Origin: an uncultured Prevotella sp.
Lineage (GTDB): Bacteria; Bacteroidota; Bacteroidia; Bacteroidales; Bacteroidaceae
Direction of reading: 5' to 3'
Assembly (NCBI GenBank): GCA_900315545.1
Contig: OMZM01000009.1
Coordinates: forward strand, 28,549 to 92,548
DNA length: 64,000 nucleotides
Shown here piece by piece: positions 47,751-57,351 of the stretch (position 1 is its first letter; each line of letters opens with the position of its first letter). The position numbers and the translations under genes are program-made. The notes under the pieces were generated by a model. The model worked only from the letters and a program-made list of their open reading frames with translations. It had not been told where the DNA came from and searched no databases.

Positions 47751-48794
47751 ATGGAAGAAAACAAGCAACAAGATGTAATCAACGTAAAAGCCTTACTGAA
47801 AAAACTCTTTCAACGCAAGAAAGTTTTCTTTATCGTATGGCCTATAGTGTTCATTCTATCATCATTATATATAATATGTATTCCTCGCCAATATGATACT
47901 AACATTAAGTTGGCACCTGAGATGGGGAATAGCCTGTCTGGGGGGACATTAGGGTCAATTGCGTCAAACTTTGGTTTCGACATGTCATCAATGGAATCGA
48001 CAGATGCCATTTATCCCACACTTTACCCCGATTTGATGGATGACAATGGTTTCGTCTCAAAATTCTTTACATTTAAGGTAGAAACTGCAGACGGAGAACT
48101 AAAAACCAACTATCATGATTACATAAAGGACCACCAGAAAGAGCCTTGGTGGAGCGGTATGACAAACTGGATTCGAAACCTATTGCCAAAATCTAAGGAA
48201 GATGATGTTAATGGTGCAGGCAATAAGTTCAACCCATATATACTGACAAAAGAAGAGGAAGATGTTATCACAAAAATGCAGAATAACATAAATTTCAGCG
48301 TTGACAAGAAAACGGGGGTGATAACCATCAGTGTCATTGACCAAGACAAACTGATCTGCAAGACCATTGCTGATTCTGTATGCAATCTCCTGCAAGAGTT
48401 CATAACAGAATATCGTACAAGCAAGGCACGCACAGACCTTGAATACTACAAGAAACTCACTGCTGACGCCAAGCGCGACTATGAGCGTGCACGTCAGATT
48501 TACGGCAGCTATTCTGATGCAAATACAGATGTCGTTCTTGAAAGTTACCGAACGAAACAAAACGACCTTGAGAACGACATGCAACTGAAGTTTAATGCCT
48601 ATACTGCACTGTCAAACCAGTTACAGCAGGCAAAAGCAAAGGTACAGGAACGCACACCTGCATTTAGTATTCTCAAAGGCGCATCAGTACCTATAAAAGC
48701 ATCAAAGCCCAAACGTATGATATTTGTTCTTGCAATGCTCATTTTTGCAACATTGGCGACATCTGCATATTTATTGAAAGACGAAATAAAATAA
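47751..48794 (+). CDS. Polysaccharide chain-length determinant protein (Wzz family)
   Basis: 347 residues. Two membrane helices, one near residue 28 (VFFIVWPIVFILSSLYIICI) and one near the C-terminus (MIFVLAMLIFATLATSAYLL), enclose a large periplasmic region with a coiled coil (AKRDYERARQIYGSYSDANT). No tyrosine kinase domain follows, unlike Wzc-type proteins. Expected to set the length of the polymerised chain and to contact the Wza-like pore. It starts 24 nt after that gene. Confidence 0.83.
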   Translation: MEENKQQDVINVKALLKKLFQRKKVFFIVWPIVFILSSLYIICIPRQYDTNIKLAPEMGNSLSGGTLGSIASNFGFDMSSMESTDAIYPTLYPDLMDDNGFVSKFFTFKVETADGELKTNYHDYIKDHQKEPWWSGMTNWIRNLLPKSKEDDVNGAGNKFNPYILTKEEEDVITKMQNNINFSVDKKTGVITISVIDQDKLICKTIADSVCNLLQEFITEYRTSKARTDLEYYKKLTADAKRDYERARQIYGSYSDANTDVVLESYRTKQNDLENDMQLKFNAYTALSNQLQQAKAKVQERTPAFSILKGASVPIKASKPKRMIFVLAMLIFATLATSAYLLKDEIK

Positions 48795-48836
48795 ATCTGA
48801 CTTCCTTGCAAAAGGATACAAGTACACGGGAATACT

Positions 48837-50366
48837 ATGGAAGCAGGAAAAAGAATAGTTGTAAATATGATTGCACAATACTCAAGGGCAATCATAAACA
48901 CTTGTCTTTCGCTCTATTCCGTACGACTATTTCTAGATATACTCGGAGCCTCAGACTATGGAATTTATTCCGTTATTGGCGGAATTATAGCCATGATGGG
49001 ATTTATTACCAATGCACTCGTCATTACTACACAGCGTTACATATCGTTTTATCATGGCAGAGGCGAACAGAAATATGTCAAACAGTTGTTTAAAAACAGT
49101 CTGTTTCTTCATTTTGTAATAGCAATATCGCTGTTTATCGTGTTCATTGTTTTGAGAGATTGTGTAGTATATCATCTGCTGAACATACCTGATGGTCGCC
49201 ATGAGGTAGCCTCGAAAATTTATATTATGAGTGGCTTGATGCTCGTAATAACAATCCTTACGGCTCCATTCAAAGCCCTTTTCATCGCAAGAGAAAACAT
49301 TGTATTCATTTCAATTGTTGAAGTAACTGACGGAATACTTAAAGTACTGTTGGCATATTCGTTGACATTAATAACCCTCGACAAACTATTTGTTTTTTCC
49401 ATGATGATGACAAGTGTACTCTCGTTAAATCTGGCAGCCTACATGATTTATGCCTTAACACGTTTTGAAGAGTGCAGCATCTTCATTCGGAAAAGAGACA
49501 TAAGCAAGCAAATACAGAAACAACTAGCAGGATTTGCAGGATGGACAACCTATGGAATGGGAGCTATTGCTTGCCGTACACAAGGTGCAGCAGTCCTACT
49601 AAACATTTTTTTCGGTACAATCATCAATGCAGCTTATGGCATAGCAAATCAAGTTTACGGGTCTATCGTATTTGTTTCATCGTCGGTTCTTAACGCGATG
49701 AATCCACAGATAATGAAAGCCGAAGGAGCACACGACCGTAAACGAATGCTCAGACTGGCAGGGCAACAGAGTAAATTCTCTGCAGCACTAATGATGATTG
49801 TTGCCATTCCTGTAATGGTGGAAATGGGAACGCTGCTACCTATATGGCTAAAAAATGTTCCCCCCTACACTGTAATGTTCTGTCGTTTTATTCTTATTGC
49901 TTTCATATGCGACCAGTTGACAATCGGACTAAATGCTGCAAATCAGGCAACAGGACAAATTCGTACATACACATTACTTATGTTTACACCGAAACTTCTG
50001 TTTCTTCCTATTGCATGGCTACTGCTAAAAAATGGTGGTTCTCCAACATCAATCATGTGGTTATTCCTCATTATAGAACTCGGTGTATCACTTATGCGAC
50101 TACCATTTTTACACCGCACGGCAGGGCTTGATATCAAACAGTATATTGCAGACGTAGTCATTCCACTTCTACCGCTATGTTTAGCAAGTACTGTGAGTGC
50201 TGTGGCAATAGCGACATGGATAGATATTCCACTGCGTTTCATCTTGAATATTATCATATCGATAGCCATTGGTGGTTTCATAGCATTGACTGTAACATTG
50301 AACAGGGAAGAACGATATTTCCTAAAACACTTTATTCATAAGAAAAGACATGCCGACAACAATTGA
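48837..50366 (+). CDS. Polysaccharide flippase (Wzx/MATE-like)
   Basis: 509 residues with about 12-14 membrane helices. The beginning LSLYSVRLFLDILGASDYGI matches polysaccharide biosynthesis (Wzx-type) flippases, and the later MNPQIMKAEGAHDRKRMLRL segment is also typical of the family. It should move lipid-linked oligosaccharide units across the inner membrane. Its last 17 nt overlap the start of the next gene, so the two are translationally coupled. Confidence 0.85.
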   Translation: MEAGKRIVVNMIAQYSRAIINTCLSLYSVRLFLDILGASDYGIYSVIGGIIAMMGFITNALVITTQRYISFYHGRGEQKYVKQLFKNSLFLHFVIAISLFIVFIVLRDCVVYHLLNIPDGRHEVASKIYIMSGLMLVITILTAPFKALFIARENIVFISIVEVTDGILKVLLAYSLTLITLDKLFVFSMMMTSVLSLNLAAYMIYALTRFEECSIFIRKRDISKQIQKQLAGFAGWTTYGMGAIACRTQGAAVLLNIFFGTIINAAYGIANQVYGSIVFVSSSVLNAMNPQIMKAEGAHDRKRMLRLAGQQSKFSAALMMIVAIPVMVEMGTLLPIWLKNVPPYTVMFCRFILIAFICDQLTIGLNAANQATGQIRTYTLLMFTPKLLFLPIAWLLLKNGGSPTSIMWLFLIIELGVSLMRLPFLHRTAGLDIKQYIADVVIPLLPLCLASTVSAVAIATWIDIPLRFILNIIISIAIGGFIALTVTLNREERYFLKHFIHKKRHADNN

Positions 50367-51606
50367 CAATAAATTTCTAATAAAAAAGGAAACAGTGTTT
50401 GTCGGCATATTGTTCTTCGGAATGCTGATAGCATACTACAGTTCTCTATATCCATGGCCACTATGGCCCTTAAAGGGGAAAGTTTCTATTCTGGCTGCAA
50501 TTATACTTTTGGCAGCTTTCTGGATTAAGCCAGATAGTTCAAAAAATGTATTTACTCGCACCGATTTTATTGCCGCAACATTATTATACTTTACGCTCGA
50601 GCTATATCAAAGGCTTGTCGGCGACAGCAATATCATAGGCTTTGCATCTGTCGTATTCCATGTATTTATCTTCATGACACTGTTCCAACTGGACAAAGAC
50701 ATTCTTCCGAAACTGATGATGTTTCTTACAAAGTTTATGGCTGTCATACAAGTAATCGCCCTAATAGGTTTCTTTCTCTTTCTGTTAGGTTTTCCTCTAC
50801 CTTCACGTGATGCGACTTTCGACAATGAATTTTACTTTTATACAAACTATTATTTCTTCCTTCTTGATGACCGTCAGATGCTTGTGCTCTTTCCAAGGTT
50901 TCAGTCCTATTTTGTTGAGCCGAACTATCATGGAACGGCATGCGTACTCCTGCTTTTTTATCAGTGTGGAAGATGGAAAAAATGGTATAACATTGTGTTG
51001 CTTATAACATCTCTGTTATCATTCTCTCTCTCTGCATACGTATTGCTTGTAGTAGTTCTTTTCCTTAATTCCTGGCGCAGAGGCAAGCACATTTTCCGCC
51101 AGGTTTTGCTTTCAATCATCATCATAGGCAGCGTAGTCGGGGCGAGTTTCGTCTATAATGACGGTGAAAACCTTGTTCACGACCTTATTCTTCTTCGTTT
51201 GGAGGTTGAAGACGGCGAACTGGCAGGTAATGACCGAATTACTGACAACTTCAAGCATGACTACGAAAAGTTTTGGAAATCCGACGATATCCTATTCGGT
51301 CGTGAACGTGATAAGAGCGAGTTTGGAAATCAAGGCTATCAAGTTTATATTTATGAGAACGGTCTTATCGGATTATTCCTGCTAATTATATTCTATATCT
51401 CTGCCACATATAAAGCACCAAACAAGCGGTCTCTCATCAGTGCATGGATTATGGTAATACTTATATTTGGTGTTAACGGAGAGATAACTTGGAATCAAAT
51501 ATTCATTCCAATATTCTGCACGGCTTTTTCAGAGCCTGACAGTGCAGAACGGGCTGAGATGGATTCAAAACGCAAAAAAAAGAAACTTCAAGCTGCAACT
51601 ACATGA
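50350..51606 (+). CDS. O-antigen/exopolysaccharide polymerase-like membrane protein (Wzy-like)
   Basis: 418 residues, about 10-11 membrane helices with a large periplasmic loop (VEDGELAGNDRITDNFKHDY ... GRERDKSEFGNQGYQVYIYE). FQSYFVEPNYHGTACVLLLF and the GNDRITDN loop fit O-antigen ligase/polymerase proteins; sequence identity in this family is always low, so the assignment rests on topology and gene context (next to Wzx and Wzz). It overlaps the flippase by 17 nt and the GT4 start by 4 nt. Confidence 0.68.
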   Translation: MPTTIDNKFLIKKETVFVGILFFGMLIAYYSSLYPWPLWPLKGKVSILAAIILLAAFWIKPDSSKNVFTRTDFIAATLLYFTLELYQRLVGDSNIIGFASVVFHVFIFMTLFQLDKDILPKLMMFLTKFMAVIQVIALIGFFLFLLGFPLPSRDATFDNEFYFYTNYYFFLLDDRQMLVLFPRFQSYFVEPNYHGTACVLLLFYQCGRWKKWYNIVLLITSLLSFSLSAYVLLVVVLFLNSWRRGKHIFRQVLLSIIIIGSVVGASFVYNDGENLVHDLILLRLEVEDGELAGNDRITDNFKHDYEKFWKSDDILFGRERDKSEFGNQGYQVYIYENGLIGLFLLIIFYISATYKAPNKRSLISAWIMVILIFGVNGEITWNQIFIPIFCTAFSEPDSAERAEMDSKRKKKKLQAATT

Positions 51607-52793
51607 ACGAAAACAACAATATGCGAATAGCATACGTTCTCCACTCTACCGATCCACTTGCTGGAGCAACGAAGGCTTTTCTCTTTTTGCTGAAAGGTTT
51701 GATGGCAAAAGGTATTATTCCTTTTGTTATTGTGCCCGACAAGAGAGGCATTTACTCTACTCTCGAAGACATGGGTGTGGTTGTTCTTGTTTTGAATTAT
51801 CGTCCAGAAGCGTGGACTTACCGGCAAACAGCAAAAGATTTTCTGTTGTTTCTGCCTCGAATGGTTGCACGACTATATGTCAATTGGCTTTCAAGTATAC
51901 GACTTACAGCCTGGCTAAAAGATAAAAATATCAGCCTTGTCCACACCAACGTTGGTGTTATAAGCATTGGCTTTCGTGCTGCACGACGTCTCAACATACC
52001 ACATATATATCATATTCGCGAGTATGGGGACAAGGATTTCAATATAAGGTATTTCCCTAACAAGCATGCTTTTTGGTATCAGTTCAAAGCTCCTAAATCT
52101 TATTCCATCTGCATTACACGCGATATTCAAGCATATCACAAGCAGGATGGCAACCAGCACTCACAGGTTATTTACGATGGAGTAATGCCTGCTGTGGCTG
52201 TCTGTCCCCACATTGATAAGGAAAACTATCTCCTTTATGCTGGGCGAATAGAACAGGCAAAAGGTTTGGACATTCTGCTTGAAGCATATTCTGACTATGT
52301 GGAGAAATCATCGACAATAATTCCACTGTGGATAGCAGGCTCAATGAATAACAGTCAGTATCTTGACAAGATAAAATCTATTGTCAGCAATCGGAAGTTG
52401 TCGCAACATATTACGTTCCTCGGCGAACGTAACGATCTGCAATCGCTAATGCAACGGGCCAAAGCAATCATCATTCCGTCCCGTTTCGAGGGTTTTGGTT
52501 TCTGCATGGCAGAAGCAATGTTCAACGGTTGCTTGGCTATAGGTAATAATACGGCTGGCACACGAGAACAGTTTGACAACGGACTTCAGCTTGAGAAAAA
52601 GGAAATAGGCATCAGATACAATACGAAAGAAGAACTGACACAAAGACTGATTGATATAACCAACTCTCCCGCAGTTCATTACAAAGATATGGTTGCACGT
52701 GCTTTTCATACCGTAAACAGTATGTACAGCAGGGAAAAACACACAGAAAATGTATATGTATTTTACAAAAGAATTATAAAAGATAGTATATAG
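51603..52793 (+). CDS. Glycosyltransferase family 4
   Basis: 396 residues of a GT-B fold. N-terminal domain has MRIAYVLHSTDPLAGATKAF, the C-terminal domain LLYAGRIEQAKGLDILLEAY and the E-x7-E motif in PSRFEGFGFCMAEAMFNG. It should add a sugar to the lipid-linked repeat unit on the cytoplasmic face. Its ATG overlaps the upstream stop (ATGA). The sugar added is unknown. Last gene of the rightward run; the stop sits in a 13-bp hairpin. Confidence 0.85.
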   Translation: MNENNNMRIAYVLHSTDPLAGATKAFLFLLKGLMAKGIIPFVIVPDKRGIYSTLEDMGVVVLVLNYRPEAWTYRQTAKDFLLFLPRMVARLYVNWLSSIRLTAWLKDKNISLVHTNVGVISIGFRAARRLNIPHIYHIREYGDKDFNIRYFPNKHAFWYQFKAPKSYSICITRDIQAYHKQDGNQHSQVIYDGVMPAVAVCPHIDKENYLLYAGRIEQAKGLDILLEAYSDYVEKSSTIIPLWIAGSMNNSQYLDKIKSIVSNRKLSQHITFLGERNDLQSLMQRAKAIIIPSRFEGFGFCMAEAMFNGCLAIGNNTAGTREQFDNGLQLEKKEIGIRYNTKEELTQRLIDITNSPAVHYKDMVARAFHTVNSMYSREKHTENVYVFYKRIIKDSI

Positions 52794-52818
52794 CAGATCT
52801 GACATATCTGCTATATAC
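52786..52818. terminator. Hairpin between convergent GT4 and GH16 genes
   Basis: Perfect 13-bp inverted repeat GTATATAGCAGAT/ATCTGCTATATAC with a 7-nt loop, starting inside the last codons of the GT4 gene. No T-run follows on either side. Confidence 0.6.
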
Positions 52819-52836
52819 CGGCATTTGCATATACTG

Positions 52837-53637
52837 TCATTTAAGCTGATATACCCTAACCCAGTCGAATTGGGTTTCATATGTCTTTTTATAGTTTGGT
52901 TTCGACGACCATGAATAGTCTCCAACGCTTTGGTTCAGAATAATATCCATAGGATAGTCGTAGGGCCATTGACCGTCTTTTAGTAAACTCTGATCGGAAG
53001 ACTTTCTATAAACACCTGTAACTTTGCCGTCAATAGTCCATACAAGTTCCGTCGGCGACCATTCCAATCCATAAACGTGCCACTGCTCTACATCAAGACT
53101 TTCCTTGAAATGATGCTTAGGTCCATCCTTACGTTTTGCCACCACCGTAAGATGAGCAAATGCCGTATTATGTGCATGTTGTGTCCCCATTACCTCCACT
53201 ATGTCTATTTCCCGATACCAGTCGGGGTTCTCTTTGGTTACTCCCATCATCCATGCGGCAGGGAAACTTCCTTCTCTCGGCTTGACCTTCATTCGTACCT
53301 CGACTTTCCCGTATGTAAAATGGAACTTACCTTTCGTACTGACGGCGCCTGTCAGCATCCTTGCCGTATCTGTCTTTTCATATTTGTTGGGTATCGCACG
53401 GCATACAAGGCAACCATTCTTTATGTACACGACACGCTCGGAATGACTTATCCACCTGTTCCACATGGCTACGCCGCGCCTTCCCCTACCCCATTTCTCA
53501 GGGTCGGGCTGACTGCCGTTAGGCTGATTGAATTCATCACTGAAAACGAGTTTCCACTCTTTCTTTTGTGCCAACAGGTGTCCACTGTCGCCTACGATAC
53601 AGCACAGGAACAACAAACATGTCAATATTCTCATCAT
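52837..53637 (-). CDS. Secreted GH16 family glycoside hydrolase
   Basis: 266 residues from the ATG at 53637 (53634 is also possible). Signal peptide MMRILTCLLFLCCIVGDSGHL. The catalytic E-x-D-x-x-E motif is EIDIVE at residues 143-148, flanked by DWYR and VMG, as in beta-1,3/1,4-glucanase type GH16 enzymes; WFDEFNQP-like FSDEFNQPNG opens the fold. It would cut beta-glucans or similar polysaccharides in the periplasm or outside. Being inside the exopolysaccharide locus on the opposite strand with its own promoter, it may trim or degrade the product made here; that is an inference. Confidence 0.85.
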   Translation of the reverse strand: MMRILTCLLFLCCIVGDSGHLLAQKKEWKLVFSDEFNQPNGSQPDPEKWGRGRRGVAMWNRWISHSERVVYIKNGCLVCRAIPNKYEKTDTARMLTGAVSTKGKFHFTYGKVEVRMKVKPREGSFPAAWMMGVTKENPDWYREIDIVEVMGTQHAHNTAFAHLTVVAKRKDGPKHHFKESLDVEQWHVYGLEWSPTELVWTIDGKVTGVYRKSSDQSLLKDGQWPYDYPMDIILNQSVGDYSWSSKPNYKKTYETQFDWVRVYQLK

Positions 53638-53651
53638 TACTAATTTTGCTA

Positions 53652-53659
53652 CAAAAGTA
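53652..53659 (-). promoter_or_regulatory. -7 box for the GH16 gene
   Basis: Minus-strand TACTTTTG, only about 15 nt from the start at 53637. It excludes a start at 53691. Confidence 0.5.
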
Positions 53660-53691
53660 AGTATTTTTTTTATAATATAAAGAAAAAGCAC

Positions 53692-53699
53692 TATCTTTG
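53692..53699 (+). promoter_or_regulatory. -7 box for the WbsX-like gene
   Basis: TATCTTTGTC, 34 nt upstream of the ATG at 53734, back-to-back with the GH16 promoter. Confidence 0.5.
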
Positions 53700-53733
53700 T
53701 CGACGAATTATTGCCTTAAAGCATATTCCTAAT

Positions 53734-54879
53734 ATGAAAGCAAGAGTAATTGCATATTATCTACCACAGTTTCATCCCATACCTGAAAATGACGAGGTAT
53801 GGGGCAAGGGTTTTACCGAATGGACTAATGTAGCCAAAGCTAAGCCATTGTTTCGCGGGCACTATCAGCCTCGCATACCGGCAGATTTGGGTTTCTACGA
53901 CTTGCGTTTGCCGGAGATACGCGAGCAGCAGGCACAAATGGCTCGCGAAGCAGGAATAGAAGGCTTCTGCTATTACCACTACTGGATGGGCAACGGCAAA
54001 CAGTTGCTGCAACGGCCTTTTGAGGAGGTTCTTGCCAGCGGCAAGCCCGATTTCCCATTCTGTCTGTGCTGGGCTAACCATGAATGGACTACAAGGACGT
54101 GGCAGAACGGCGGAAAGACCAAAATGATTGCTCCGATGGTTTATTCCGGCGACGAAGACTATACCGCACATTTCAACTATGTACTGCCAGCACTGCGCGA
54201 CAAGCGCTATATTACGGTCGACGGAAAGCCTTTGTTCAGTATCTACGATCCGTATCACTTTACCGGTGTACGACGCTTCATGGAGTTGTGGCGCCAGTTG
54301 GCAAAGGAAAATGGATTGCCAGGCATTCACTTCACGGCATGGATGAGCAGCACTTCGACCATAAAGAGAAAGGACGACGGAAGTATTGAGCGAGTGCTTC
54401 CGAACCTGAAAAGCAGTGCTGACGTCTACAACCAGATTCTTAGTCTTGGCTTCGACAGCATAACGTCTTACGGAAAATCGCGCGCGGAAATGCTGTACAT
54501 GGGCAAATACAAGCGTATAATTACCAAATACGTGCACAAACATATTCCTTTCCTGCCTTCATTGCGATATAATTATGCTAAGGTCATGCCCCACTTTTTT
54601 GCACCGGAGGACTCTTGGGAAAATGTTTTCCCTACTATCTTCCCACAATGGGACAGGACGCCGCGTGCAGGAAGCAGTGAAGGAATCTATGTAAACGCTA
54701 CGCCTGAGAACTTCAAACGCCACATTGAAGATGCACTGAATGTCATAAAGGACAAGCAGCAGGAGCACCAGATACTGTTCCTGAAGTCATGGAACGAATG
54801 GGGAGAGGGCAACTATGTTGAGCCAGACCTGCGCTACGGGCATGGCTTTCTTGATGCAATTCGCGAAACTGTTTTATAG
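53734..54879 (+). CDS. WbsX-like/GH99-like domain protein
   Basis: 381 residues. It begins MKARVIAYYLPQFHPIPEND, then WGKGFTEWTNVAKAKPLFRG, GIEGFCYYHYWMGNGKQLLQ and FCLCWANHEWTTRTW, the conserved blocks of the WbsX family found in O-antigen and capsule loci and related to GH99 mannosidase/glycosidase folds. No signal peptide. A role in glycan assembly or modification is likely, but whether it is a transferase or a hydrolase is not settled. It is the first gene of a short transcript with the following GT2 (2-nt gap). Confidence 0.82.
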   Translation: MKARVIAYYLPQFHPIPENDEVWGKGFTEWTNVAKAKPLFRGHYQPRIPADLGFYDLRLPEIREQQAQMAREAGIEGFCYYHYWMGNGKQLLQRPFEEVLASGKPDFPFCLCWANHEWTTRTWQNGGKTKMIAPMVYSGDEDYTAHFNYVLPALRDKRYITVDGKPLFSIYDPYHFTGVRRFMELWRQLAKENGLPGIHFTAWMSSTSTIKRKDDGSIERVLPNLKSSADVYNQILSLGFDSITSYGKSRAEMLYMGKYKRIITKYVHKHIPFLPSLRYNYAKVMPHFFAPEDSWENVFPTIFPQWDRTPRAGSSEGIYVNATPENFKRHIEDALNVIKDKQQEHQILFLKSWNEWGEGNYVEPDLRYGHGFLDAIRETVL

Positions 54880-54881
54880 TA

Positions 54882-55682
54882 ATGAAAATATCTGTCATCC
54901 TTCCGTCATATAAGCCGCAGGAATATATCTGGAAATGCCTGGACTCGCTGACTAGCCAGACTATGGACGTCAACGAATATGAGATTGTCATCGTGCTGAA
55001 CGGATGCAACGAGCCCTACCATAGCCAGATAAGCGAATATATCTCAAAGACGAAACATAACATTCGCCTGTTGCAGACAGACAGGGGCGGAGTGTCAAAC
55101 GCTCGCAACATCGGCATGTCAGAGGCTAAAGGCGAGTATATTTGTTTCGTAGACGACGACGACTGGGTTTCGGAAACATATCTTGAAAAGTTGCTGCTTG
55201 CCGTCGGTGGCGGAGAGGACTGTGCCATTGCCAATGTCATAAACTACGACGAGGTGGCTGGCACTATGAAGAAGGACTGGCTCACGGCATGTTACGAAAG
55301 AAACGAAGGACGGAAGCCGACGCTGCTGTCGTGCCGCAGCTACATGTCTGTTGCCTGCTGCAAGATAACCAGGAACACTGCCATTGGCGATGTGCGTTTC
55401 GACACTAACTACAAGCAGGGCGAGGATGCTCTTTTCTTTGCTGAAATCAGCAAAAACACCAGGAATATTGGCATTGCAGAAAGCGACGCCATATACTATC
55501 GACGACTGAGGAAAACATCTGCGGCGCGCGCAAGAAGCAAGATGCAGAAGACAAGAGACAACTTCAGGCTGCTGGCTGCTTTCGCAAGGATGTATTCACG
55601 CGACATAAAGAACTATGACGCGCGGTTTTTCATGACACGCTTTCTTGCCTGTTTCAAGGCGATGATGCGCTCAGTTCTTTAA
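54882..55682 (+). CDS. Glycosyltransferase family 2
   Basis: 266 residues of a GT-A fold. N-terminal SVILPSYKPQEYIWKCLDSL, RNIGMSEAKGEYICFVDDDD with the metal-binding D-D-D-D around residue 90, and a C-terminal helical part. It should transfer a single sugar from an NDP-sugar to the growing glycan. Two nt downstream of the WbsX-like gene, so coupled. The acceptor and donor are unknown. Copy C of the 451-bp element starts 152 nt after its stop. Confidence 0.85.
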   Translation: MKISVILPSYKPQEYIWKCLDSLTSQTMDVNEYEIVIVLNGCNEPYHSQISEYISKTKHNIRLLQTDRGGVSNARNIGMSEAKGEYICFVDDDDWVSETYLEKLLLAVGGGEDCAIANVINYDEVAGTMKKDWLTACYERNEGRKPTLLSCRSYMSVACCKITRNTAIGDVRFDTNYKQGEDALFFAEISKNTRNIGIAESDAIYYRRLRKTSAARARSKMQKTRDNFRLLAAFARMYSRDIKNYDARFFMTRFLACFKAMMRSVL

Positions 55683-55834
55683 TTCTGTTGCTGCTGTAGG
55701 CTCTCGCCCGAATGGGCACAAAACCTTGACACTGACCATAAACTTAACGACACGACATGCATGAAATTGCCGACGCTTAGGTTTCGTCAATATAAGACTT
55801 GAAGTTAGGCTCTATTCCTGCCGTCGACGGACGC

Positions 55835-56285
55835 CCTGCAAAAACCGTGCCAAAATGAACGAAATATTTTTTCGGAGCGAAAAACGATGAAAAATTTTGA
55901 CATGGGAAAAGTCTCCAAATAGATTTTCCACAGCCCCTAAAACTGCAAAAATCTGTTAAATACCATGCCGGATATAATTGTTAAAAATGTCAAAGAGTAC
56001 CTTTGAGGTGCCTATTTCATCTATTTTGCCCTGCCAGGCACTATGCCCGACAACCCAAAACATAGTGTTTGACATCCTCAAACAGTGTGTTTGACAATGT
56101 CAAACATGCTCTTTGACAATTTTAACATATACAATTTATGCACACAAGGCATATATTTACAACTAACAAGCTGACTGTCAGATGATTACAGACACTCGCA
56201 AAATACGGGCGTATTTTGCCCCTTTGATTTCAGAAACGACTTTTGCGGGCATTCTCGCGGCAGTAAACGGGCAAAAATTGATTAG
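55835..56285 (+). repeat. Dispersed 451-bp non-coding element, copy C
   Basis: Same orientation as copy A. It starts CCTGCAAAAACCGTGCC and ends TGATTAG, the same length to the base as copy A. Three of the four 22-nt units are clear and the first is degenerate (CCCGACAACCCAAAACATAG); the central TGTTTGACAATGTCAAACAT and arm CTCTTTGACAATTTTAACA are identical to copy A. It fills the gap between converging genes (GT2 and ATP-grasp) in the exopolysaccharide locus, so it does not serve as a promoter for either. Confidence 0.9.
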
Positions 56286-56339
56286 TCTTTTTAATGTAGG
56301 AAGAGTATCTGTTTTTTATTGTTCCACGCAGAACCAGCA

Positions 56340-57182
56340 TTACTTTATCTGGAACATGCTTCCTAGCTGATAATCGAAACTGTCGGGATGGAAATTGCGG
56401 TAGCCGCTTGACGGATAGAACGTCAGCTCGCCGAAATAAATCTTGCCGCCAATATTGTAAAGGTCTACGCGTACGAACGGGAAGTCCTCAGACAGCAGCG
56501 ATGCCACCCTTACCATTTCATCGAAATTCTGCGGTTTCTGCTGCTGGTGCATGCCTTCGGGAAAAGTGCAGTGTACGCCGAGCGAATGCCAGTCTATGTC
56601 GTAATAGTTCTGGCGATGTCCGTCAAAACGGTCGGAGTCCACCTGTACGCAATAAGGCTTGCCATTGAAACAGAAGAACTTGTAGTCGAGCAGTGCATCA
56701 TTATCCAGACTGCTGTCCTCCATGTATTTCTCGACGATAACCTGCGACCTCTGAGCGCCCTTGTATGCCCATTCGCGAGAAACTATGTAGTATTTCTTGT
56801 TGCGCCAGCCGTTTACGAGCCTCACGGTTTCCTGCTTGTCGAGCGACGATTTGTCCTTGACGATAAGCACATTCTCCCCATTGCCACCGTCGGTAGTCTT
56901 GATGACAAACCTGTCGGGCAGCGAGTCGAAATCAATGCTGTCTGCCGTAGCATGCACCTGATAGAGCTCATTGAGATATTCTTCTCCACCAAGTTTCTCC
57001 CTGACATAGTCCCTGACAAGATACTTGTCAGTGCATTGCAGCATCAATGGGTTCCTGTATTTACACTTATACCATTGTATTTTCTCAGTAAAACGCTTGG
57101 GATTGTCAAGATTTAGCCATCTGCCCGTCCTGATTCTATACTGTATGCGCAACATACACGGGTCGGGTACAAAAGCCAACAT
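56340..57182 (-). CDS. ATP-grasp family glycan synthesis protein (TupA-like)
   Basis: 280 residues from the ATG at 57182. The block LRIQYRIRTGRWLNLDNPKR followed by FTEKIQWYKC and RFVIKTTDGGNGENVLIV are typical of TupA-like ATP-grasp proteins of capsule and teichuronopeptide loci; later PFVRVDLYNIGGKIYFGELT has the metal-binding end of the ATP-grasp fold. It may ligate an amino acid or similar group to a glycan, but its substrate is unknown. A frame opens further upstream, but a -7 box at 57241-57248 excludes those starts; a TTG at 57215 is an alternative. Confidence 0.75.
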   Translation of the reverse strand: MLAFVPDPCMLRIQYRIRTGRWLNLDNPKRFTEKIQWYKCKYRNPLMLQCTDKYLVRDYVREKLGGEEYLNELYQVHATADSIDFDSLPDRFVIKTTDGGNGENVLIVKDKSSLDKQETVRLVNGWRNKKYYIVSREWAYKGAQRSQVIVEKYMEDSSLDNDALLDYKFFCFNGKPYCVQVDSDRFDGHRQNYYDIDWHSLGVHCTFPEGMHQQQKPQNFDEMVRVASLLSEDFPFVRVDLYNIGGKIYFGELTFYPSSGYRNFHPDSFDYQLGSMFQIK

Positions 57183-57240
57183 CTTCGATATTCTATGTAG
57201 TATCTTATGTTTCAACGCAATTTTGTTTATATAAACTGCG

Positions 57241-57248
57241 CAAAGGTA
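57241..57248 (-). promoter_or_regulatory. -7 box for the ATP-grasp gene
   Basis: Minus-strand TACCTTTGCG about 58 nt from the ATG at 57182. No upstream TTTG at the usual distance. Confidence 0.5.
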
Positions 57249-57320
57249 TAAAAAAAATTGTTTGTGAGAAAAAATTATATAAAAAAACAACATATAATTA
57301 TTTTTTATGAATTTATTTTG

Positions 57321-57328
57321 TACCTTTG
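57321..57328 (+). promoter_or_regulatory. -7 box for the second GT2 gene
   Basis: TACCTTTGCG, 23 nt upstream of the ATG at 57352. Together with the box at 57241 it makes a divergent promoter pair. Confidence 0.6.
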
Positions 57329-57351
57329 CGACCTAATTTGCTCATAACATT

